Shown piece by piece: positions 27,955-36,050 of a stretch of DNA of 64,000 bases (the stretch's first letter is position 1; each line of letters opens with the position of its first letter). The position numbers were made by a program, and so were the translations under genes. A model generated the notes under the pieces. It did no database searches, had not been told where the DNA came from, and saw nothing but the letters and a program-made list of their open reading frames with translations. Origin of the DNA: Flavisolibacter tropicus (GTDB lineage Bacteria > Bacteroidota > Bacteroidia > Chitinophagales > Chitinophagaceae); the NCBI RefSeq assembly GCF_001644645.1, contig NZ_CP011390.1, positions 3,158,001-3,222,000 of the forward strand, in the 5' to 3' direction.

Positions 27955-28003
27955 CCAGGCTGTTTCGCTTGTAGCTTAAAGCTTGTAGCTTGCAGCTTTC
28001 CTT
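27955..28003. repeat. GCTTGTAGCTT-type dispersed repeat
   Basis: Tandem-like words TAGCTTAAAGCTTGTAGCTTGCAGCTTTC, related to those at 13545-13566 and 24320-24352. Non-coding spacer between hflX and the Rieske gene. Confidence 0.55.
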
Positions 28004-28085
28004 TCACGTCTCACTTGTTCAATCGCTCTCCGTTTTCAACGGGTGAACTTGTAAACAGGTGAACTCGTAAACTACAAAAACACAC

Positions 28086-28439
28086 ATGGATTTTAAAAAG
28101 AGGAACTGGGTTCGCGTTGCCCTATCGGTGGAAGAACTAGGCATTGATGAAAAACAAGTAATAGAGGCCGATGCGGATGGCAAAATGGTTTGTATTGGTA
28201 AATATGATGGGAACCTGTTTGCGTTTGCACAGAAATGTCCGCATGCAGGTGGCTTTTTTAAAGAGGGTATTATTGACAATGCGGGCAACGTACTATGTCC
28301 ACGTCACCGCTATAAGTTTTGTGTAAAGAACGGCCGCAATGTGAGTGGTGAGGGCTATTATTTAAAGCATTGGCCGGTGGAAGTAAGGGAAGAAGGCGTG
28401 TTTGTGGGACTAGAGGCTGGAGGCTGGAAACTTTTCTAA
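28086..28439 (+). CDS. Rieske [2Fe-2S] domain protein
   Basis: 117 residues, a stand-alone Rieske domain. Cluster ligands are visible as KCPHAGG (Cys and His, near residue 57) and LCPRHRYKF (Cys and His, near residue 76). Stand-alone forms are ferredoxin-like electron carriers for oxygenases or small redox proteins of Bacteroidota. No signal peptide, so cytoplasmic. No oxygenase is encoded nearby. Confidence 0.9.
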   Translation: MDFKKRNWVRVALSVEELGIDEKQVIEADADGKMVCIGKYDGNLFAFAQKCPHAGGFFKEGIIDNAGNVLCPRHRYKFCVKNGRNVSGEGYYLKHWPVEVREEGVFVGLEAGGWKLF

Positions 28440-28518
28440 AAAATCTTTTGATTTTTTTTGTTGAAAATGAACAAGTAAAAGAGGTTTCCCCTATTTTTGC
28501 CATCCCAAAACGGGAAAT

Positions 28519-28592
28519 TCCTCCTTAGCTCAGTTGGTTAGAGCATCTGACTGTTAATCAGAGGGTCGTTGGTTCAAGTCCAACAGGGGGAG
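28519..28592 (+). tRNA. tRNA-Asn (GUU)
   Basis: 74-nt cloverleaf: acceptor TCCTCCT/AGGGGGA (one T-G pair), D-arm GCTC..GAGC, anticodon stem TCTGA/TCAGA with loop CTGTTAA (anticodon GTT), T-arm GTTGG/CCAAC with TTCAAGT. Discriminator G; CCA not encoded. Confidence 0.95.
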
Positions 28593-28595
28593 CAG

Positions 28596-28629
28596 AAAAA
28601 AGCCTTGGTAGTGATACCGAGGCTTTTTT
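28596..28629 (+). terminator. Terminator after tRNA-Asn
   Basis: AAAAAAGCCTTGGTA / TACCGAGGCTTTTTT, loop GTGA, one G-U pair, starting 4 bp after the tRNA. Confidence 0.85.
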
Positions 28630-28697
28630 GTTTTTGCGACTTCTCAAGAAAAGACCTGCACTAATATCTTCTTTGTGGAAAGCCTTGTCTTATTTCA

Positions 28698-28745
28698 GTT
28701 GTTGGTGCGGCTACCGCACAAGAGCCAAGAAGAACACCAATAGCA
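28698..28745 (-). repeat. REP-type palindrome copy 1 (degenerate, inverted)
   Basis: GTTGTTGGTG..GAACACCAATAGC: outer stem of the REP family partly decayed on the right side. Orientation opposite to the copy at 29402. Confidence 0.65.
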
Positions 28746-28822
28746 AAAAGGAGATTCAGCGAAAAAGAAATGACAAGAAAACACTTCAATAACCGATAAG
28801 GAATTTTTATATTTAAGAAACC

Positions 28823-29356
28823 ATGGCCATGGTCTTCAAACAGACTGCTATATACGCCCTGCTTCTATTGAATTGCTTTCTGATTGCTTGCGGAAAAGAT
28901 GATAACAAACCTTCGGATAAGAGTTCTAATAAAGTCTCTGCAACCATTCAATTACCCAACACAGCCCCCTTTACATTTACTGTTTCCGGTGAGGCAGTAA
29001 AAATAAATCCTACATATCCTGGTGCATCCGAATACCATATCAACGCACAAGATTCAGCGAACAGGACCCTATTTATGCATATACCTATTGTTACGGCGCC
29101 CGGAACCTACCCGATAACAGCAAGTTCAGTAGTAGTAGGTAATGGAGAAGGTTCATTGTCATATAACAACGACCTTAATGGCACAGGCCTCAGTAATAGT
29201 TTCACAACCATATATCCTTCTGCAACAGCGAAAGGAAGCGTTACTATAACCGTAATCAATACCAAACGCATTGAAGGCACTTTCACCGCCCGGGCAAAAA
29301 ATAGTCTTGGCGAAGAAGCGGTCATTACCAATGGGAGCTTTATAGGAAACTTATAA
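28823..29356 (+). CDS. Lipoprotein of unknown function
   Basis: 177 residues with a lipoprotein signal (LLNCFLIAC, Cys near residue 24) followed by a Ser/Lys/Asp-rich linker. The mature part is predicted all-beta: TFTVSGEAVKI near the start and the ending KGSVTITVINTKRIEGTFTARAKN..VITNGSF. That ending is shared by several uncharacterised Bacteroidota lipoproteins (DUF6252-like); the assignment is tentative. An in-frame ATG at 28829 is an equally good start. Stands alone just upstream of the REP-RAYT segment. Confidence 0.7.
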   Translation: MAMVFKQTAIYALLLLNCFLIACGKDDNKPSDKSSNKVSATIQLPNTAPFTFTVSGEAVKINPTYPGASEYHINAQDSANRTLFMHIPIVTAPGTYPITASSVVVGNGEGSLSYNNDLNGTGLSNSFTTIYPSATAKGSVTITVINTKRIEGTFTARAKNSLGEEAVITNGSFIGNL

Positions 29357-29401
29357 TTGCTACAGCCAGGTTTACCTTGCTATTCGTAGGGTAAGATAAA
29401 T

Positions 29402-29460
29402 TTTTACGCCGTTGTTGGTGTTTCTCCTAGCCCTTGTGACGCGGCTGCACCAACAACAAC
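29402..29460 (+). repeat. REP-type palindrome copy 2
   Basis: TTTACGCC, then arm GTTGTTGGTG (29411-29420), a 27-base middle with an inner AGCC/GGCT stem, and arm CACCAACAAC (29448-29457). It lies about 50 bp upstream of the RAYT start and faces the inverted copy at 30132. Confidence 0.85.
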
Positions 29461-29487
29461 TACCAAGTATAGGTATTTTACTAAAAT

Positions 29488-29508
29488 AGTATCTTGGCTG
29501 AAGATACT
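29488..29508 (+). promoter_or_regulatory. Hairpin abutting the RAYT start codon
   Basis: AGTATCTT (29488-29495) / AAGATACT (29501-29508) with loop GGCTG; the ATG begins at the next base. The same stem with a different loop sits before the RAYT remnant at 35795-35813. In IS200-type elements a hairpin over the start codon region represses transposase translation; the same role here is inference. Confidence 0.6.
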
Positions 29509-30086
29509 ATGGCTACCCTACTTACTGAATACCCGCAGTTTTTTACCGCTACCTGCTTGGAGTGGAAGCGATTACTCCAGCCCGACAAATACAAAAATCT
29601 GGTAGTGAAAAGCATGCGGTTTTTAGTAGACAATAACCGCGTGAGAATTTATGGATTCGTCATCATGAATAGCCACTTGCATCTAATCTGGCAAATGAAG
29701 GGCGGCCACCGACCACAAGATGTACAAAGAGATTTCCTAAAGTTCACCGGCCAGCAAATCAAACAAGACCTGTTGCTAAACCATCCTGAGGTCTTGGAAC
29801 ACTTTAAAGTACAGGCACGCGACCGCCACTACCAGCTTTGGGAACGCAATGCCTTGTCCGTGGAACTGCGAAGAGAAAATGTCCTGACATAGAAGCCCCC
29901 AGCCATGGTTCGTGTCCCCACGAACCACACATGTAATTACACGTCGGTGCTATACTGTTATATAACTATCAATTCCCCGTTCGGGCAGGGCTGTGCAGCC
30001 TGTCGGAAGCTTATCACTTTTCGTCCGCTCATTTTTATGAAACGGGTATCGATAACTGGGGCTTTCTCACCCATTACAAAAACTGA
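29509..30086 (+). pseudogene. Broken REP-associated tyrosine transposase (RAYT, Y1/HUH family)
   Basis: N-terminal part 29509-29892 encodes the Transposase_17-type HUH domain, with the metal-binding His pair in MNSHLHLIWQ and then FLKFTGQQIKQDLL and YQLWERNALSVEL. Reading stops at a TAG at 29890, where family members usually have Gln (ENVLTQK). An 80-bp palindromic element is inserted directly after. The missing C-terminus is found beyond it in another frame at 29988-30086, encoding PVRAGL, then AYHFSSAHFYETG, and ending in GFLTHYKN-stop. These match the usual NPVRAGL..YSSA..FYE.G..GFLTH ending, so the gene was once complete. It is bracketed by inverted REP palindromes at 29402 and 30132, the layout known for RAYTs that mobilise REP sequences. 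Confidence 0.85.
29896..29975 (+). repeat. 80-bp palindromic insertion element, copy 1
   Basis: Begins CCCCCAGCC, contains the 9-bp stem TGGTTCGTG / CACGAACCA with loop TCCC, and ends TATATAACTATCAATTC. It matches 39615-39694 with about three differences over 80 bases. It separates the two halves of the RAYT gene and appears to replace about eight codons. Non-coding. Confidence 0.8.
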
Positions 30087-30131
30087 AGTGGCAGGAAGGA
30101 TTACTATATCAGCGCTATACAGAAGTTATGT

Positions 30132-30186
30132 GTTGTTGGTGCAGCTGCCACACAAGTGCTAAGAGGAACACCAACAACGGCGGAAA
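30132..30186 (-). repeat. REP-type palindrome copy 3 (inverted)
   Basis: GTTGTTGGTG (30132-30141) / CACCAACAAC (30169-30178) followed by GGCGGAAAA, the reverse complement of the usual TTTACGCC-type flank. Base changes in the middle keep the inner AGC/GCT pairing. Confidence 0.85.
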
Positions 30187-30219
30187 AAAATGAAAAGCCT
30201 GCTTGAAACAGGCTTTTCA
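30184..30219 (-). terminator. Terminator of the TonB-dependent receptor gene
   Basis: Stem TGAAAAGCCTG (30191-30201) / CAGGCTTTTCA (30209-30219), loop of seven bases, with an A-run at 30184-30190 giving a T-tract on the minus strand. It begins 6 bp after the receptor stop codon. Confidence 0.8.
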
Positions 30220-30225
30220 TTTTTA

Positions 30226-32874
30226 TTATTTTAAACTATACCGTATACCTCCATAGAACATACGTCCAATAACTGGCCCCCAGATCATAGATGCATCAAA
30301 ATAAGGGCTAAATGGTTGGTCCGCTGAAATTATTACGTCCTTTTGAAAGTAGTTGGTCAGATTCTCTCCACCCAAGTACAAGTCCACATTACTGTTTTTA
30401 CCCAGTGTTTTGCTAACCTGGGCATTCATGAGTACATAAGCTGGTGAAGAAACATCAAGTTGATATGCAACTGGATTGCTAGCAGTGGAAGGGATTCTTT
30501 TCCTTCCATTGTAGTTCACGGTGTAATCCAGCTTCCACCCATTGATTTCATATCCTATATTGGCAAAACCGCGGTTCTTAGCCGTGAATGGCCTTTCCAA
30601 CAGACTACCGCTAAAGGTTGTGTTTACATCAAAATAACGGTACGCTAGCCGCACATTAAGCTTGCGTAAAGGTTCTACTGTCAGCTCTGTTTGAAAGCTA
30701 TTGGAAAAGGATTTCCCATTTAAGTTGTAAAAGGATACTGTTCTGGGATCTTCCAGATCCACCACTACCTGATCTTGGAAATCGTTGCGGAAGTACTCTA
30801 CACTTAACGAGCTGTTTCGGTTAAACAGTTTGAACTTTTGGTCCACACTGATGCCTTTGTTCCAGGCTACCTCTGGATTTAACCCATAGGCTTTACCCAC
30901 AGTGGCCGGCAAAATGTTGACAGTTCGTGCACTCACCAACACACTGTTGTTTTCGGCAAAAATGTTGGCCGTGCGCTGGCCTCGACCTATACTACCGCGT
31001 ATCGTTGTTCCTTTAATGGGTTCATACCTTATGTTGAGTCTTGGTGTTGTAAACCAGCCGTACAAGTTGTTATAATCCTCACGGATGCCAGCTACAACAT
31101 CTAACCTATCCAACGGACTGTACGTGTACTCAAAAAAGCCACCAGGAACCGTTTCCCTACGGTTGTAGTTTATCCCGTTAAATTGTTCTTTGTATTGGTC
31201 GGAGACAAAGCTCAACCCTGTTCTAAACTTATGTTGGCTATTACCGATGATGGATTGGTAAATGAGGTTGGAATAAAAGTTCTGTTGTTCACCGTTATAA
31301 GTGGTTAACCCAAAGTAAGAATCTTGGTCATGATTGAACGCAGAAAGCTGTAGGCCAATGCTTTTGTACTTCTTTTCAGGAAACACATAACCGATCTTTC
31401 CAAAGGCTTCTATACGGCTGGTGTTAATTCCCAGACCATATACATCCGTGGTCAACTTGTGCTTGGAAGGATCAAAGGTCACCTGACCACCTGTTTTCTG
31501 ATCCTCCAGCATCTTAACTCCAAATTGAGTCATCAGTCCTTTATTGTTGTCATAACTCCAGCGGTTGACCGCACTAAACAGATTCCCTGTAGGCAGATCC
31601 TTAAAGCCATCGCCATTGAAGTCAAGGGACTTATTTTTCAAAAATGCATCATGGAGTAGCAACGTAGTAGCCCACTTCTTTCCCACCTTTTGCGTGAGAT
31701 TCAGGTTGAGATCGGTTTTGCCGAAGTCGTTTACATATACGTTGGCAAAGAGCCGTTCACTGGTAACAGGCTTTTTTAGTTCCAAGTTGATTTGTCCTGC
31801 AATGCTTTCAAACCCGTTGGCTACCGATCCTATTCCCTTGATCAACTGGATGGACTCGATCCAGGTACCAGGAATGGAATTAAGGCCTTGCGAGGTGGCC
31901 AGTCCCCTGGGGCCCGGAAGGTTTTCCACCGTCAACTGGGTGTAATTACCCGACAGGCCTAGCAGCTGGATTTGCTTGGAGCCAGTCACTGCATCATTGT
32001 AGGATACATCCACCGAAGGGTTGGTTTCAAAGCTTTCGCTTAGGTTACAGCAAGCCGCTTTTAACAGCTCCTTTCTGGTCATGATAGCGGTGCGGAACGG
32101 ATCGTAAGCGTTAATGTAGGTAGCTGGCCTTCCGCCCGCTGTTACTTTTACTTCATTGAGTTGTTTGCCTTGGGCTAAGATGATCTTTAACTCCTTAGTC
32201 GGCACTACTGCTAGCGTATCGGGTTGATACCCTGCGTAGCTGACTACCAGCCGACTACTGTTGGCTGTGTTTGCAATGGTAAATACACCCGCAGAATCGG
32301 TGGCCGTCCCAATAGTTGTGCCCAGCCAGATTACGCTGGCTCCTACCAAGGGCTTAAAGCCCCCTTTCTGGTCTTCCTCCAGCACTACACCCACAATGGT
32401 GTGCTGACTTGTCGGGTAAGCTTTAATTGAGTTGAAAACACTATCTGGTACCGTGGTTAAAGAACTGCTCTGGAGGGTAACAGAAGTGTTTTGTGTGGTC
32501 ATATCCTCCATTCTTTCTATCTCCCGATAACGGCAGCAAGCGGGGAGAGAATTATATACCGCATCGCTAGCTTTTTTCAGGTAGGTATCGTGGCCAGCAG
32601 CTGCGATACGGTTATGAACTTTATCCAGCGTAACACGTAATGGATCAAGGGTGAGTGTAAGTAGCTTGGAATCCACATTCCACGCCGCAGTTTTTACACC
32701 TTTACCTTTTGCAGCCTCTTCGATGCGGTGTTTACACATCTCACACACACCAAAGACTTTAAAAGTTACAGTAGAATCAGTTTGAGGGGTTTTAGTCACA
32801 TCCTGCGCGGAGGCATTTGTTGAGAAAAGTAGGAATACACTTCCCAACAGAAGTGACCATATAATGGATTTCAT
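30226..32874 (-). CDS. TonB-dependent receptor with N-terminal HMA copper domain
   Basis: About 882 residues from the ATG at 32874. Signal peptide (MKSIIWSLLLGSVFLLFSTNASAQ region), then a heavy-metal-associated domain with Cys44 and Cys47 in GVCEMCKHR. A carboxypeptidase-regulatory-like beta-sandwich (VGVVLEEDQKGGFKPLVGASV, about 160-240) follows, then a TonB plug (SQGLNSIPGTWIESIQLIKG) and a 22-strand barrel ending in GRMFYGGIRYSLK. The two extra CC pairs, in LPACCRYRE and KAACCNLSE, are further possible metal ligands. Probably takes up, or responds to, copper across the outer membrane. Next to an HYC_CC_PP gene and copA fragment on the same strand, which supports a copper role. A TTG start at 32928 is less likely. 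Confidence 0.9.
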   Translation of the reverse strand: MKSIIWSLLLGSVFLLFSTNASAQDVTKTPQTDSTVTFKVFGVCEMCKHRIEEAAKGKGVKTAAWNVDSKLLTLTLDPLRVTLDKVHNRIAAAGHDTYLKKASDAVYNSLPACCRYREIERMEDMTTQNTSVTLQSSSLTTVPDSVFNSIKAYPTSQHTIVGVVLEEDQKGGFKPLVGASVIWLGTTIGTATDSAGVFTIANTANSSRLVVSYAGYQPDTLAVVPTKELKIILAQGKQLNEVKVTAGGRPATYINAYDPFRTAIMTRKELLKAACCNLSESFETNPSVDVSYNDAVTGSKQIQLLGLSGNYTQLTVENLPGPRGLATSQGLNSIPGTWIESIQLIKGIGSVANGFESIAGQINLELKKPVTSERLFANVYVNDFGKTDLNLNLTQKVGKKWATTLLLHDAFLKNKSLDFNGDGFKDLPTGNLFSAVNRWSYDNNKGLMTQFGVKMLEDQKTGGQVTFDPSKHKLTTDVYGLGINTSRIEAFGKIGYVFPEKKYKSIGLQLSAFNHDQDSYFGLTTYNGEQQNFYSNLIYQSIIGNSQHKFRTGLSFVSDQYKEQFNGINYNRRETVPGGFFEYTYSPLDRLDVVAGIREDYNNLYGWFTTPRLNIRYEPIKGTTIRGSIGRGQRTANIFAENNSVLVSARTVNILPATVGKAYGLNPEVAWNKGISVDQKFKLFNRNSSLSVEYFRNDFQDQVVVDLEDPRTVSFYNLNGKSFSNSFQTELTVEPLRKLNVRLAYRYFDVNTTFSGSLLERPFTAKNRGFANIGYEINGWKLDYTVNYNGRKRIPSTASNPVAYQLDVSSPAYVLMNAQVSKTLGKNSNVDLYLGGENLTNYFQKDVIISADQPFSPYFDASMIWGPVIGRMFYGGIRYSLK

Positions 32875-32964
32875 GAAAAAATGAATTTGAGTGATTGAAT
32901 ATAATACTGGAGCTGTCACGTACAACATTGGGTACGTGATGGTTCATAAAGTCAATCACTTCAA

Positions 32965-33344
32965 TCAAATTCGATAAACGCAGTTTTTGATAAATAATGG
33001 TACAGGCGAGACAACCAGTGGTGGGCCTGTCGCATACTCGTTGACTGGAATCTTCTGGGTAGGAATCAACAAGTAACACGCTGCTGCTTGGACAGTTGAG
33101 GTGAGATCTTTATGTACAGTGATCCATTTAGTCCCAGGTTCCTGATCGGATTTTATTTTGAATTCCAGCTGTTTACTGTCGCAACAGCGCTTGAAAGCGC
33201 CGTCTTTTTGGGGCAGTCTTTATTATGCGCCGCAGAAAACGAAATCTTATCCAACTTACCGCAGCAATAATGCAGATGAAGCGTCGCTCCCGCAGAAGCA
33301 ACTCCGTACACCAGTATTACAAATAGGGTAAGTAGCTTTTTCAT
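32965..33344 (-). pseudogene. Frameshifted HYC_CC_PP family protein
   Basis: The gene starts at the ATG at 33344 (MKKLLTLFVILVYGVASAG signal peptide) and has the hallmark LHLHYCCGKL segment. It runs out of frame after DCPKK. In the next frame the expected continuation is present: GAFKRCCDSKQLEFKIK, then a Pro-rich hydrophobic tail to the stop at 32965. The shift maps to the five-base T-run at 33205-33209 (A-run on the coding strand); one extra base would restore a protein of about 126 residues with HYC, CC and PP elements. A sequencing error or genuine decay cannot be told apart here. It lies between the HMA-TonB receptor and the copA remnant. Confidence 0.75.
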
Positions 33345-33565
33345 TTCTTCTTCAAAGTTAAGACAGACCAATTTAGCAGTGCATGACTTGGATCAGTCTA
33401 AAGTTTATTTACAACAACTTTTCTTAGGCATCAGAAACAATATGATCTTCTTTACCCATTTCATACAGATCGTTTTTATTAGTTTGTAAAAGCAAATTTC
33501 TTACGGTTATAACAATTGCAGTAGAACTTTTCAACGGTTTTATGGTGTTTTACAAAAGCAAATTC

Positions 33566-34213
33566 TTACCTAAAGCTTGTTCTTAATAGTTGGGCATTAA
33601 AAGCAACCACGATTGTACTTAAACTCATTAATACGGCACCCATGGCAGGACTTAAGGTAAAGTGGGGGGGGTACAAGACACCAGCAGCTAGCGGAATGGC
33701 AACTATGTTATATCCCACCGCCCATACCAGGTTTTGGATCATCTTTCGATACGTAGCGCGTCCAAAAGCAATCATTTCTACTACATCTTTGGGATCACTG
33801 TTGACCAATACTATATCGGCGGTTTCAGCTGCCACATCCGTTCCAGAACCAACCGAAATGCCCACATCTGCTTGTGCCAGGGCAGGAGCATCGTTTACCC
33901 CATCGCCTGTCATGGCTGTTACCTCTCCCTTATCCTGAAACTCTATAACCTTTTGCTGCTTTTCATGTGGCAGTACATTAGCCAGATAACCATCCATTCC
34001 TAGTTTGTTAGCAACAGCTCCTGCAATACGCTCGTTATCCCCTGTTAACAAGAATGATTTAATCCCCATCTGTTTGAGGGTAGTGATCGCATTTGGGGCC
34101 GTTTCACGAATGCTATCCGCCAGCGTAATAACGCCAGCTGGCTCATTATCAATTAAGAGGGCACTAACAGTTTCGATGTCCTGATTACTTATGTCTGAAA
34201 TAGTGGGTATAGG
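33566..34213 (-). pseudogene. copA: C-terminal remnant of copper-exporting P1B-ATPase CopA
   Basis: Encodes only the last 215 or so residues of a CopA-type ATPase: P-domain segments LLTGDNERIAG and TGDGVNDAPAL and the two C-terminal transmembrane helices (VGYNIVAIPLAAGVL, MSLSTIVVAFNAQLLR). The frame remains open past the ATG at 34069 to about 34213 (through DNEPAGVITLADSIRE), where homology stops exactly at REP-family sequence. The metal-binding domain, the CPC membrane motif, the A-domain and the phosphorylation site DKTGT are all absent, so it cannot be a functional pump. Confidence 0.85.
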
Positions 34214-34216
34214 TAA

Positions 34217-34243
34217 TTTTTACGCCATTGTTGGTATTCCTCC
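34217..34243 (+). repeat. REP-type half copy at the copA breakpoint
   Basis: TTTTTACGCCATTGTTGGTA, then TTCCTCC: left half of the REP unit only, directly joined to copA on one side and a full copy on the other. Confidence 0.7.
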
Positions 34244-34246
34244 AAG

Positions 34247-34302
34247 TTTTACGCCGTTGTTGGTGTTCCTCCTAGCCCTTGTGCCGCGGCTGCACCAACA
34301 AC
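34247..34302 (+). repeat. REP-type palindrome copy 4
   Basis: Full unit with arms GTTGTTGGTG (34256-34265) and CACCAACAAC (34293-34302), nearly identical to the copy at 50729. Confidence 0.85.
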
Positions 34303-34350
34303 TGAAATATGACGAGATGTTCCAGCTATAAATTATTTACCTGCAGCTGT

Positions 34351-34407
34351 GTTGTTGGTGGGCTGATCACATGACCTTCGCCTCAACACCAACAAAGGCG
34401 TAAAAAA
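34351..34407 (-). repeat. REP-type palindrome copy 5 (inverted, diverged middle)
   Basis: GTTGTTGGTG (34351-34360) / CACCAACAA (34386-34394) followed by GGCGTAAAAAA. The middle differs from other copies, but ends and flank are conserved. Confidence 0.75.
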
Positions 34408-34580
34408 GACTAAAGCATAAGAGATGTACACTTTTCATGTGGCGGATACAAAGAAACCCAATGATATAAAAAGATAGGTACTTCTAATACATACAAGTTT
34501 TTTCCCCGTTGTTGACCTTGAAACTGGCGCATTCCATGATAAAAACACAGAAAAAGATGTGTTAAGCAGTTACCATTTAT

Positions 34581-35684
34581 TTATTCTACAAAATACATAT
34601 TTAAATCGCCTTTTCCCTTCGCATTTATCTTCCCCCTTGGAATACAATTGTATCTCCCCTTAATTAATTCATAGGTGGTTTCGGAAATATTGATCTTTCC
34701 AACTTCACCATTGGTTTCCATCCTGCTGGCGGTATTTACAGTATCTCCAAAAAGATCATAGGCGTATTTCTTTTTACCAACAACGGCGGCTACAACGGGG
34801 CCAGAATGAATTCCTGCCCGCATTTTCCATTGTAGCTCATTCTTTTTGTTTCGCTCTTCTAAATACCTGAACATTTGTTTAGCGGCTTCTACACAATGGA
34901 ACGCATGGTCCTCATTTATTTCCGGCACTCCACATGCAGCAAAGTAAGCATCCCCAATGGTTTCTATCTTTTCCATTTGGAGTCGTTCCATAATATCGTC
35001 AAAGTGACCAAATATCTCATTCAGCTCATCCACAAGTTTAGTGGGAGAAATGGATGAAGACATTTGTGTAAAATCTTGAAAATCGGTGAACAGGATGGAA
35101 ACATTCTCAAATAATTTGGTGGTAGCCTTTCCCTGGCTCTTAAGTTCATCGGCCACCTGTTTTGGTAAAATGTTCAGCAATAACTCATCTGACTTTTTCT
35201 TTTCTTCTAAAATGAGGAGTTCTGCTTTTTTCTTCTCTGATATATCCCGGATAATGCCACTATAATATCTTTTGCCATCGTTATCCCAACTTCCAAGCGT
35301 AAGTTCAATAGGGAATTCTTCGCCGTTCTTCTTTACAGCGTTCAATTCAAGGACATGTCCAAGTACAGGGGGCTCCTTTCTTTGATTCATTCTTTCTATA
35401 CCTTCATCATGCCGTTGATGTAATGCGCGAGGAATAATCAATGTCAAAGGTTGGCCAACTGCCTCTTCCGCAGAATAACCAAATATGTATTCTGCTCCTT
35501 TATTCCAGAATACAATTTTTTTGGTTTCATCAGATGTAATGATCGCATCATTTTTAGAACTGGCTATTACCTGGAATCTTTTGTTTTGCTCCTCAACAAG
35601 GTTTGCGATCTCATTTAATTTGGAAAGATGATAATCGATGTTTCCGTAATAGTTGACGTCTTTTTGGGAATTCTCTTCAGCCAT
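34581..35684 (-). CDS. PAS-linked class III nucleotide cyclase
   Basis: 367 residues: a PAS domain (about 40-160, ending RDISEKKKAE), a helical linker with LLLNILPKQVADEL, and a class III cyclase domain (about 180-367). Metal-binding Asp residues are in SILFTDFQDFT and IGDAY, and transition-state Asn and Arg in DTVNTASRME. The substrate-selecting positions are mixed: Glu in KIETIGDAY, as in guanylate cyclases, but Asp in YDLFGDTVN, as in adenylate cyclases, so cAMP versus cGMP cannot be decided. No membrane segment; cytoplasmic. It lies between REP copies and is not in an operon. Confidence 0.9.
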   Translation of the reverse strand: MAEENSQKDVNYYGNIDYHLSKLNEIANLVEEQNKRFQVIASSKNDAIITSDETKKIVFWNKGAEYIFGYSAEEAVGQPLTLIIPRALHQRHDEGIERMNQRKEPPVLGHVLELNAVKKNGEEFPIELTLGSWDNDGKRYYSGIIRDISEKKKAELLILEEKKKSDELLLNILPKQVADELKSQGKATTKLFENVSILFTDFQDFTQMSSSISPTKLVDELNEIFGHFDDIMERLQMEKIETIGDAYFAACGVPEINEDHAFHCVEAAKQMFRYLEERNKKNELQWKMRAGIHSGPVVAAVVGKKKYAYDLFGDTVNTASRMETNGEVGKINISETTYELIKGRYNCIPRGKINAKGKGDLNMYFVE

Positions 35685-35707
35685 GAACTGAGTAGTTAAT
35701 AGTTGTA

Positions 35708-35764
35708 TTTTTTCGCCATTGTTGATGTCCCTTCCAACTCTTGGACTGTAGCTTCACCAACAAC
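35708..35764 (+). repeat. REP-type palindrome copy 6 (diverged)
   Basis: TTTTTCGCC, arm ATTGTTGATG (35718-35727), right arm CACCAACAAC (35755-35764). Mutations in the left arm; directly upstream of a RAYT remnant, as copy 2 is for the main RAYT gene. Confidence 0.75.
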
Positions 35765-35794
35765 AATACTAAATGCAGGTATTCTACTAAAATG

Positions 35795-35880
35795 GTATCT
35801 TAACGTAAGATACAATACCTGCCCTAATTAGGAAATACCCGCAGTCTTTTACCGCTACTGGCTTATCCTATCATAAAAGC
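35795..35880 (+). pseudogene. 5' remnant of a second RAYT gene
   Basis: Hairpin GTATCTT/AAGATAC (35795-35813), then a frame aligned with the RAYT start at 29509: the ATG has become ATA, and the next codons read PALIRKYPQSFTATGL, matching MATLLTEYPQFFTATCL of the first copy. Homology is lost after about 20 codons. Confidence 0.7.
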
Positions 35881-36050
35881 GAAGAAAAAAAATGTGCTAC
35901 GCCATTTCTTTAAATGGATAGGTAGTTGACAAATGGTTTGCAAAAACCTACCTCCTACAATAAAGCTATTGCTGTGGATTAAAGTATTTGGTAATTATTT
36001 TTTAAAAAGTATTTTGGCTGTCAATTCCCCAGCATTAATCTACCACCTGA

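Noticed and set aside
29905-30162. 85-codon frame starting MVRVPTNHTC
   Set aside because: It is translated palindromic element plus the RAYT C-terminus in the wrong frame.
32792-33079. 95-codon minus-strand frame between the receptor and HYC gene
   Set aside because: It overlaps the receptor start and the true HYC_CC_PP C-terminal frame and shows no family features.
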